Source of the DNA: Scedosporium boydii
Taxonomy: Eukaryota; Ascomycota; Sordariomycetes; Microascales; Microascaceae
Reading direction: 5' to 3'
Assembly (NCBI GenBank): GCA_002221725.1
Contig: NJFT01000024.1
Span: forward strand, 186,001-250,000
DNA: 64,000 nucleotides
The notes beneath the pieces were generated by a model. That model did not search any database, was not told the origin of the DNA, and saw nothing but the letters and a program-made list of their open reading frames with translations. Below, in pieces: positions 36,351-46,560 of the stretch (position 1 is its first letter; every line of letters begins with the position of its first letter). Position numbers and translations under genes: made by a program.

Positions 36351-37730
36351 ATGATGGGGAACCCTAGCCAACCATTCTGGGTCGTCCTTCTGCTCACTTG
36401 TGGAACACTCTAGCCCCAGCTCGTAGTCTCCCAGCGACCCGAAGCATGCCTAGACTGTGTACCAGACGCACCTCGCCAAGAGCCTGCACTCGGACTACAC
36501 CTAGGCCAATCCTACGGGTAAGTTCTCACGTTGGCTCTGACGGGGCGACTAGCCAACGGGCCGGGGGCTAACAACATCCCCTAGAGTGCTCGTGAACTAC
36601 CTCGATAATGGAACTACATTGACCTTGGCGAAAATCCCAGGGCAACCTGGTTACTCCGAGATGATGGAGAAACTCATCATAACAAAACCATCTTGGCTTG
36701 AAGTGTTTGGGAAAGACTATGCTGACCTGCGGATTGCGCTTCGGGCACTGCGGCGTCTGCTCGGCTTCGGATCCAGCAGCGAAGCCAACACGGTAGCCAA
36801 GATGGCAACCGACCTCCGCAAGACCGCCGAGGCGAGCTCGGGACAGAGTTTCAAAGGCTCTCCAGTGTCGGTTACTGCACCGTGGCAACGGGCCTGGGAA
36901 GGCGGAAACGGTCGGGATCACGACATCAACGAAGCTCTATGGGCGGCCATCCTAAAGCCGTGGAATCCGTACACAATAGCCCCCGTGTACCTCGGCGAGG
37001 CCCAGGCTTCACTCGCTGCCAGCGGGAGATACTTGTGCGAGCGCTATGGCTGCTATGACTTTCAGTGGAACTTTCCGGTGAGCAATAATATCACGGAGTA
37101 CGTTTATTACATCAGGTAAGCTTTGGCCGTTCCGAATCAGCCAAGCCAGGTAAACGTGTCTCTTAGGACTAACATGGGGTGATACGCTGCCGCCGTTGAA
37201 GCTTCACCGACCGGTCTCTTTGTACGACTTTCATACAAGGCTACTGTTTCTACAGAGGACGCCGTGAGGAACCTGGACTAATAGAACCGCACTTCGGCTT
37301 TAACCGCCTTCAACAAGCCTCCTCGCCAGAAAAATACTGGGCGAGTTTGAAGGACAGGCTTCTCGCCCGCAGCGCCGATTTCAGAAAATGGTCTGAGAGG
37401 CGTAGCATCACCACGAGCAAGCCTCTTGTCCTAGTAGCTGGCGAGGCAGCTGAGAATTCCGAGTTCCAACTCATCGTGAAGGCGGTTGCCGCCCAACTGC
37501 CGGCGAAGCTACCAGGCCGACAGGAGCTCCCTGCGCAACGAGTCGAGGATGGTGCTGAGCTGGTGATCCTGGAAGATCCTGTGTCTGCCGCGGCTAGAGG
37601 GGTGGCACTGTGGTCGAGGATGAAGATCGAGGAGGGTTTCTATTGCGAGACAGAGGCGTTTTGTAGTGGCTATGGAGAGCCGGAGGAGGGCTACGAGGGC
37701 CCGTGGGGAGAACCTCATCGAGAGCTGTAG
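36351..37730 (+). pseudogene. Secreted actin-like-ATPase-fold fungal protein, interrupted by an in-frame TAG
   Basis: Three exons (36351-36517, 36585-37115, 37202-37730) form a 409-codon frame with one internal stop. It begins MMGNPSQPFWVVLLLTCGTL, a good signal-peptide core, then TAG at 36411-36413, then continues open. Later pieces are LGLHLGQSYG (phosphate-binding-like loop), VSVTAPWQRAW, FTDRSLCTTFIQGY and VLVAGEAAENSEF, the pattern of a mould-specific family with an Hsp70/actin-like ATPase fold. Both introns are canonical and all other codons are open. This is either a recent pseudogene, a sequencing error, or a stop removed by A-to-I mRNA editing. No other ATG lies in frame between the stop and 36517. 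Confidence 0.6.
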
Positions 37731-38298
37731 ATATTGTCGGTTCAAATACTCGTGACAGCGACATTCTAAGTTCACCATCTTTGGGCGCCTCACCATTTTG
37801 TATCTGATACAGTCCCATTCAATCCGCTGTCGCCTCTGTATTATGCTACGGTCTCTGGACAACGATGTTTCGTGACTATGAATATAGATATAGCTCGTAC
37901 CTATCATTCGTTTCGAACGATCAGATTTTCTCTTATCGTGATCTACGTTTCTTTTCCGGCGAAGAGCTTCGTCCATGTTTCAGAGAAGAGACACCGTAGT
38001 GCGTGTCGCATAATTAGTTTCCAAAATAACTTTAGGTGGAGGTGTCGAGGGTGCCCTTTTTAGCTGGTAGGCGGGTGCCATTTTCGGCACCCTCGACAGC
38101 TTGGCAAAAGGCCCTGATTGGCCAGTTTTCTGGCCGGGTTTTACCGAACCTCTCCCGAGGGATGAGCTCGTTCCAGCAACAGTTCCAATGCTAGGCACCT
38201 GCGATTACACTACCTCATACAATTAGCCTTCTCCTTCATGTTCCAGAGACCATCGAGAAAGATCATGCCTGAACTTGACTGCCTCTGCCTATTTTCAA
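37731..38298. other. Intergenic with inverted repeat
   Basis: Upstream of the STAND gene. It contains the perfect 13-bp inverted repeat at 38043-38098. Confidence 0.6.
38043..38098. repeat. Perfect 13-bp inverted repeat with internal direct repeat
   Basis: TGTCGAGGGTGCC at 38043-38055 faces GGCACCCTCGACA at 38086-38098 across a 30-base spacer. Inside, GGGTGCCCTTTT (38049) and GGGTGCCATTTT (38073) are near-identical direct repeats. It could be a cruciform or hairpin regulatory element, or terminal repeats of a tiny mobile-element remnant. Confidence 0.8.
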
Positions 38299-41200
38299 AT
38301 GGAGGCACTCGCCGGTCTTGGTCTTGCCGGCAACGTCGTCCAGTTTGTTCAATTCGCGACCACGTTAATATCGGCGGGCGTTGAAATCTCCGACTCGCTC
38401 CAAGGCGCGACGCGTCAAATTGTCGAGTTGGAAAAGATATATACCAGGCTCAGCGTGTTTACCTCGGAGCTCCGGAAGCCCAAGAGTGATGCTTGTTCAG
38501 ATACGTATTTGCAACGCTTGGCCGCTAGCCTAAGCAGTGTCAGCCAGGAATCCGATCTGGAGCTGCAGACACACATTCGATCACTCGAAGACCTAGCTGA
38601 CGATTGTAAGCTCGTCTGCGGCCAATTGCTGGATGTCCTGCGGGATCTTCGTGTTGATGGGTCGAGCCGCCGCCCATTCAAGTCGTTCATGGCTGCGTTG
38701 AAAACCGCCTGGAGCAGCAAGAGGATACAGGCGCTTGAAGATACCCTTCGACGGTTTCAAAGCGTCATATCTCTTCACTTCTTCCCACTTCTAAGGTACA
38801 ACTCCCCCTGAGTGTTTCCTGCTCTCCTACTCTATCCCGGATTTCCTTCTAGTACATTGGAACTCCACTCAACTCTTGATGCTTCTAGTTTCCAGCAGTT
38901 GGCCACTTTGCAGACACTAAATAGATTGAGGGATGAAGGCGCCAAACTGAGGGTGGACCAGTCTACAAAACTTGATGCCCTTGCTGAAAGACTCCAAGCC
39001 CTGCAGCAGGAGCTTCGATGGAGACCACCAACAGCAATGAAACGCATCCCTTCAGTCCCCTTTACTCGAACCTCCACTGGCAGTACGGCATTGCCCTCCG
39101 ACACCGGCAATCTCCTAGATGACTCGGTTTTGCCTCTGTCCACTCTTCACGGCCCTTCCCTCACCGAAAATGATATCAAGCAACTAGAGGATGGGATTTC
39201 AACTCTACTGCTAACTCAGAAGGATTTAGCCCTCATGGCGAAAGAGCAGGCCTTCCTGAGAAGCCTAAATTTCGCATCTCGAACTAATCGTTTTGAGGAT
39301 ATCCCAATAGCGCACAAGGACACATTCCAATGGATTATAGACCCCTCTCTGCCCTCGTCGCCACTGTCCACGTCATCGCAAGTGGATGACGTTGAGGCTC
39401 AACGTCGCCATTCTCTATGTCGGTGGCTCCGTCATGAGAATGGAATATTCTGGATATCTGGAAAGGCCGGGTGCGGCAAGTCGACACTCATGAAAATGAT
39501 AGCTGGCCACGATACGACTCGTCAGCTTCTTGAGCAATGGGCGAGTCCTAAGAAGAGCGTCATTGCAGCCCACTATTTCTGGACGGCGGGTTCGGCCATG
39601 CAAAATTCTCAACAGGGACTCATCCAGACTCTGCTTTACGATATATTTCGCATGTCTCCAGAGCAGATTCCTGAACTGATGCCTACCCGATGGGCGAAGC
39701 TGGAGCAGCAGTCTACTACAGAAACAGCGGATGCAGGGGGAGAGTGGACCATGTCCGAACTCCTACACACGCTGCAGCAGCTTTCGTCTAGCCGGTCGCT
39801 GTCAGCGCGATACTGCATAATTATCGACGGCATTGACGAGTTCGACGGGGATCATTTCGAAATGTGCGAGTTCCTGAAGAGTTTGTCCAGTTCACCGAAT
39901 TTTAAGTTTTGCGTCTCTAGCCGGCCGTGGAACGTCTTTGAGGATGCCTTTGGTGGAAACCCGTCGTCCCGAAAAGTATGCGTCCACGACCTCACGCGAC
40001 GAGATATTTTGGCCTTCGCGCAGAGTCGCATGACGGAACACCCCCGGTGGAAGGAACCGTACTTTTCTGCCGCTCAGATGGACGGCATCATTCAGAACAT
40101 CACCGAGAGGGCACGGGGTGTGTTTTTGTGGGTATTCCTGGTGACGCGGTCGCTTCGAGACGGGCTTGTGAATGGAGACACAATGCTCGATTTGCAGAAG
40201 AGGCTCGAGAGCCTGCCAACGGATCTTGAAGCCTTCTTCAGACACATGATGGACACTATTGACCCGATCTACCATGAGAGGATGGCGCGAGTCCTGAGCA
40301 TTGCCGTAAACGCCAAGGAATCGTTGAGTCTCCAGTTCTACTACATGCACGAGTTCGAGGAAGAAGATGTAGACTATGCCTTGCACAAGCCAGTTGAGTG
40401 GTATTTCGTTGATCAGATAGAAGACTCCCTCGAGCAGTGCCGGCGCCGGATTAATGCGCGATGCGGCGGCCTCCTCGAAGTTAAGGACCATCGAGTTGAA
40501 TTTCTGCACCGCACGGTGAGGGACTTTCTCCTAACGCGCGACATGAGCGAGTATCTACGTCAAAAGAGTGGTTCCGATTTCCGAGTCAGCCTATCGACCC
40601 TCAGGGCTTTTATTTTTCTGTTCCGGTTTTGGTCTCACTCGAACGAGGAGACGCGTCTGACGGCCGAATTTCCACGATGGAACTGGAACCAGGCCATGGC
40701 AAATGCTAATGACGCTATTAAAGAATCTAAAGAAGCCTCTTTTGCCTTGCTTGATGCCGTCAATGATCATTATATGAGCTTTCCTTTCCCCAACGACCGC
40801 ACGGCCCTAGGTGTCGAGACACACCACGCCTTTCTCTCTTCACTCCTCATAGCAGGTGTCGAAGAGTACGTTTGTGCGAGGTTGGATGACGACGTGTGGC
40901 TCTTTGGAAATCTCGAGGGTTCTCCAATCTGCGAGATCATCGACCGCGCGAGGTGGGACGCTCATCACGCCAATATCATTACCAGCCTTCTGGCCTCTGA
41001 TCTGGACTGTGACATCAATCAGGACTACGATCCCTACAAACTTTACGATTTTCAATCTTCCGATGACGAAATCAAGGAAGAAGAAGATCCCTTATTACTA
41101 GCCGGTGGCGGGCAGGTTTTTGGTGACGATGGTGGTGAAAATCCCGACGAAGCAGCAAGCGGGATTGGGAAAGAACGCGTAGACATGCTTAGTAGCTACG

Positions 41201-41826
41201 ATGGTATTGATAGTGAGGACGACGACACCGACGCCGGCTCTCTCTCCCCGTGGCATCGGTTACTGCATCGAGTGTATCACGACCGAGATGACGTCTCGTT
41301 GAGGACTGCGGTCGAAAACTCCCTCTTCTCGATATTCCTTCAACACGGCGCTCGCAAAGAAGCCCGGCTCAAGGAATCGGGCTGGCTCCCTTGCACCCAC
41401 GTTGTCGTAGGCATGATTCGCAACCGGGAAAGCTACAAGTTCGGCCGCCAGTGCGTTACTGTGTTGGACCAGTTCCTTCTGGGAGACGCGTCGGACGTCA
41501 GACTCCAGTTAGACGAGATATTGGGGATCATACCCGACGAGCTATGCGATTTGGCGAATCAGCCACGAGAACAGAGGCGATCCCAGTTCGTCGCAGAGGT
41601 CTTACAGAGATTAATATGTAATGGGGTTAAGGTTGGAGTGAGTATGGAAAGCCTCGTTTCCCAAATCGAAACGTCGTTTCCAGGGGTCACAGGATCAATC
41701 TTGGTAGACCTAATCCGCCATAGAAAGGAATCGGCATACTTCTATTCTCGATCTGGAGTCAGGGGGAGGAAGCGAAAGGCTATCGCGTCAAAATTTCGGC
41801 CGAATAAACGGGCGCATTTAGGATGA
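38299..41826 (+). CDS. STAND/NACHT NTPase with Helo-like N-terminus (fungal NLR-like)
   Basis: Exons 38299-38795 and 38853-41826 give 1156 residues. The N-terminus (MEALAGLGLAGNVVQFVQF) resembles the Helo-like STAND N-terminal domain (about 1-170) and is followed by coiled coil. The NTPase has Walker A GKAGCGKSTLMKM near residue 370 and a Walker B stretch IIIDGIDEFDG near 486, then SSRPW. The region after it contains FLHRTVRDFLL, diagnostic of a large mould STAND class. No ankyrin, WD or TPR repeats follow; instead there is an acidic, disordered stretch (about 750-815) and a basic end (RGRKRK). Such proteins act in non-self recognition and regulated cell death; that role is inferred. Confidence 0.88.
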
Positions 41827-43597
41827 AGGTAGCCTTGCCGACCGAGATTCGAGTAGTAGCAAGTGTCTTATTGATCTGGCTGAAGTACATCTGCGAATTG
41901 GGACAAGTTGAAGGAGTTGTAGAACTGGAATAGGATTAGGATTATGTACTGGAGCGGATTGGAGATATGTGGCATGAGGTGATCTTTGTATTGACTGGTG
42001 AGATGGACTGAAGTGTGTACGGAGTAAAGGTCTTTGAGACCGAGAAATACAATACAATACATTCTACGTCGCCTTGTCACGACATGGCTCCGACCAGGTC
42101 ATATCTAATTTATTAAAAAGCAAAATTAGACCTTGACCCTCTCACCGACATTCGACTTAGGCTGTAGTAATACGAAGAACGACGAAGAGCCGGTAACAGC
42201 GTTCGATCGGCTTGTCCTCCCCGCTAGGCATAAGCACATTATACTATCGCTTATCATACAACACTTTTATTATAAAGAATTGGTAAAGATCTAGAATGTA
42301 TATAATGATATAGTAAGAAGGAAGGGTTAGTTACTTATACTTTGACCCTGGTTTACTATTAGTTAATATTAATATTCTGATGAGGAAAATGGTGACAGCG
42401 GTGGGAATGATGACGTTCTCTCATGAGGCCGCAAGAATGGAGGCGGAGAAACATTATTCCTTACCATGGGCCGAATAGCATTTTCAAAATTGAGGGAAGT
42501 AGTACTTGATACTTATCAAAAGAGGAGCTCTACCTTGCACTGAAAATGGGACAGGGTGGGGCTGCGGTCAACACACATGATGAAATTTGGAGGAATCAGA
42601 AAACGGCATGCTCGACACCTCCATCGAAATTCCAGGAACGGGGGAGGTGCAAATATTCAAATTGCAAATTGGCGAGTCTGCTGTCGTTCGTGAAGGGATA
42701 CTGGCATGAGATCTATGTTTGATGTTGCCATCTCACGCGACCTGCTGGAGGAGACCTTCGGGTAATGCAGGAGAAAACAGCAGGGACTGATACATTGGGC
42801 GAGATGCTGTGAGGAAGCGATAGAAAAAAGTTCTGTCTGTTTGTTCTCGCCATGAAATTGGATCGGGATCTATGATATTATCGAGAAACAATATCTCAGG
42901 CCACGTTCTTTGGGTGGTGGAGTACTAAATTGCTTGTCCGAAGTAAATAGTCGGATGAGTCCAAGTCAATAAATCCGGCCAGATCCAATTTGCTTCATTC
43001 GCCTAGCAAAAGTTCTTTCGTCATATCTCGCTGCTGCCTTTGCGCTTGCCAACGCTTGCCAACGTAGCTGCCACTTTCTGCTTCTGTTTCAGTGCCACCT
43101 GCCGCATCCGCCTTCTGCCATTTTCTGCACCTTTTGCAACTTCTGCAGGTGCCATCGAATCATCATTGATCTCCGTCAACCACCGTTACTGGACCATAGC
43201 TCGACCACAGCTCGACCACTGCTCGATAGACTAATTTGCTCCCCTCCCTCAGCTCTGCATTCTCACCCCCTCCTCTTGTTAAACCCCCTCTTCCCCGCAA
43301 TTGAAACCTGCCTGCTGTGGTCGCGCCTAGGCAGATTCGTTCTGGCCCAATCCCCGAGTCCCACCCAGCTATTCCGACTAGCCCGTCATCAAGCTGGCGC
43401 CAGCGACCAAGCTCAGGTCCCTCCTCCTCCCCTCCCTCCTCCTCTTCGCCATCATAGCCGTCATCCTGGCTACCCCACGCGCCCTTCCCCGTCTCAACTC
43501 CATATTCCTCCAACTACGGTTGCGGCCTAGTTCGAGCTCGGCGTCTGCCATTGCCACGATCACCAAAAGCCAACGTCCACTCTACACTGCCGCTGTC
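41827..43597. other. Intergenic, 1.8 kb, part AT-rich
   Basis: 42100-42380 is markedly AT-rich with TATAATGATATAG-like sequence, unlike its surroundings, and may be a decayed, RIP-like repeat remnant. 43382-43597 is an open frame continuous with the M3 peptidase. Confidence 0.5.
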
Positions 43598-45858
43598 ATG
43601 GCTCCCGACAAGTATCGAAAGCCACCTCAGGCCCCGCCGCTCTTCACCGGCACCAAGGAGTCCATTGTCGCCGATGCGAAGAGCCTGTGCGATTCGACCC
43701 GATCTCTCCTCGACAAGATCGTCGCCGATGAATCTGCCGACAAGGGAACCTTCACGAGCGTGCTCCTGCCCCAGCTTCTGGATGAGAACGAGGTCGGCCT
43801 GACAGCTCGCATCCTTGGCTTCTACCAATATGTCTCTGCCAACGAGGCTCTCCGTGGTGCTTCCACCGAAGCCGAGAAGGTTCTGGACGAGTTCAGCATC
43901 GAATGCAACATGCGAGAGGATGTCTTCAAGCTTGTGGAGGGTGTATACAACAGGAAGGGCTCGGCGACTGATATTGATCCCGAGAGCTTGCACTTGTTGG
44001 AGAAAGAATACAAGAGCTATATCAAGAATGGACTGGGCTTGCCAACCGGCCCGAAACGGGATCGCTTCAAGGAAATCAAGAAGAGACTTAGCCAGATCTC
44101 GATTGAGTTCCAGCAGAACCTGAACGAGGAGAATGGTGGCATTTGGTTCACTCGCGAGCAGCTGGAGGGCGTCCCCGAAGATGTTCTCAACACTCTCGAG
44201 AAGGGCGAGGGCGAGAATGAGGGAAAGCTGAGGCTGACCTTCAAGTACCCCGACCTTTTCCCTACTCTCAAGTTTGCGCTCAACCCTGAAACCAGGCGTG
44301 AGGTCTTTACGCAAAGCGAGAACAGGGTATGTTATTGATTGCATTCTGTCCTAGATGCTGCAATTTCTTTCGTTTATTTTGTGTGTCTGACATCCTATAT
44401 CTTGGTGTAGGTCAACAAGAATGCCCCTCTCTTCCAGGAGGCCATTGAGCTTCGTGATGAGGCCGCCCGCCTTCTTGGCTACCCTGATCATGCTACGCTT
44501 AGGATCGAGGATAAGATGTCGAAGACTCCTCAGATCGTCAACGAGTTCCTTGGCGGCTTGCGCACACGTCTTGCCCCCGGTGGTAAGAAGGAGATTGAAC
44601 ACCTGTTGGAGCTCAAGAAGGCTGATTCCGAGGCCCGTGGTATTCCATTCGACGGAAAGTACTACCTTTGGGACCACCGTTTCTACGATCGCCTTATGAT
44701 CGAGAAGGAGTACAGCATCGATGAGATCCAGATTGCCAACTACTTCCCTCTACAGTCCACCGTGACTGGTATGCTCAAGATCTTTGAAGATCTGCTCGGC
44801 TTTGTCTTCGTTGAGGTCGGACCTGAGGAGCGGGCCCAGATTAGCCCAACGGGCAAGGCTGAGGATATTGTGTGGCATGAAGATGTCATCCTCTTCAGCG
44901 TCTGGGACGATGCTGGAGAGGGAGATGGTTTCGTCGGCTACCTATACCTGGATCTTCACCCCAGGAAGGGCAAGTACGGACACGCCGCTAACTTCAACAT
45001 GCAGCCTGGCTTCTTGAAGAAGGATGGATCCCGACGCTACCCCGCCACTGCCCTCGTCTGCAACTTTAGCAAGCCATCCGGCTCTAAGCCCTCTCTCCTC
45101 AAGCATGATGAGGTCGTCACTCTCTTCCACGAGCTAGGCCACGGCATTCACGATCTTGCCGGCCGTACGAGGTTCGCTCGTTTCCACGGAACAAGCACCG
45201 TCAGGGACTTTGTTGAGGCGCCTTCGCAAATGCTGGAGAACTGGTGCTGGACGCCGAGCGTTCTCAAGTCGCTCTCCAACCACTGGGAGACAAAGGAGAA
45301 GATTCCCGATGATCTCGTTGAGAAGCTGATCGCTACTAAGCATGTTAACGGAGCCCTCTTCAACCTCCGTCAACTTCATTTCGGTATCTTTGATATGACT
45401 ATTCATACGCCCAAGTCCCACGATGAATTGAAGACTCTCAACATCCCCAAGCTTTATAATGAGCTGAGGGCAGATATCTCTCTCATCAAGGGCCCAGAGG
45501 AGCTCGGCGCTGACTTGTAAGTGTCTAACACCTCCTTGACTTCTTGCAGCCATTTACGAATGAATGACTAACCCTTGCTTGTAGTGATTGGGGTAACGGA
45601 CAGGCTACGTTCGGGCACCTCATCGGTGGTTACGACGCTGGCTATTACGGCTACCTCTCTTCTGAGGTATACTCGGCCGACATGTTCCATTCAGTCTTCA
45701 AGAAGAACCCCATGGACGGTACTGAGGGCAGGCGCTATCGCCACACCGTTCTCGAGAAGGGAGGAAGCCAAGATGAGATGAAGACTCTCGAGCAGTTCCT
45801 CGGCCGCAAGCCAAGCTCGGAGGCTTTCTATGAGGAACTTGGAATCTCCCAGAATTAA
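43598..45858 (+). CDS. prd1: M3 family metallopeptidase (saccharolysin/thimet oligopeptidase)
   Basis: Exons 43598-44326, 44411-45516 and 45585-45858 encode 702 residues. The zinc motif HELGH (in VVTLFHELGHGIH) is near residue 482, with the downstream Glu in DFVEAPSQMLENW. The rest aligns with the helical M3 fold throughout (for example YFPLQSTVTGMLKIFEDLLG). The enzyme cleaves short peptides in cytosol and organelles. MAPDKYRKPPQAPP is the usual cytosolic start. The frame remains open for 72 codons upstream without any ATG and codes a hydrophobic stretch, described under findings. Confidence 0.95.
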
Positions 45859-46560
45859 AAGGGGGATTATAGGGGGAGATGATACGAAACCTTCATTCTT
45901 ATCAGTCCCAGTATAATAAGGATGGCTGTTAGGATTTCATGCTATTGTCCCTCTGTATTCTCAATATTATTACCTTGAAGATGACTGGCAGCTGCTTCGT
46001 ACGAAGTATTACACGAGTGCTGTTTGCCCCCATCCAAGTGCTGTTATGGTACAAAGGTACAAAGGTACGGGCAAGACTCATTGTCTGGTCCAAGCCTTTG
46101 CTGTTGTGGGGTTTGGTGGGGCGAAGCCATTGCAACTTTGAACAATTGAACTGTGTCGCACCCGGAACCGAGAATATTCCGAATGTAAACAAACGCGGTG
46201 CTATGAACCAATTGGCTGACAGAGCCGCCAACAACATCCAAACCATAGCACAGATTCATTATTACCATCTCAGAGCTTAAATCAATTGTCTTGCCTCTCC
46301 AAATACACCTGTCGAATCCGGGATATATTTTCCTTCTTTTCCAAACTATTTGTTATTTCCATTCCTTTTTTGACCAGGCGTTGAAATTACTCTTCTTGTC
46401 TGTGACATTAACCCCTCGCTCCTCCGAAACGAATCGATCTCGCGCCGACGACGCGACTCTTCGTAGATCTCGACCACAATACTAGGACCGACCAAACATC
46501 ACGACGGTGGAAGACCCGACTGCTCTCTTTCACGCTCTCTTCGCAGAGCGCGGTTGAAAA
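45859..46560. other. Intergenic, 0.7 kb
   Basis: Contains a 10-bp palindrome TTCGTACGAA at 45996-46005 and a short tandem GGTACAAA array at 46048-46068. No gene is seen. Confidence 0.5.
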
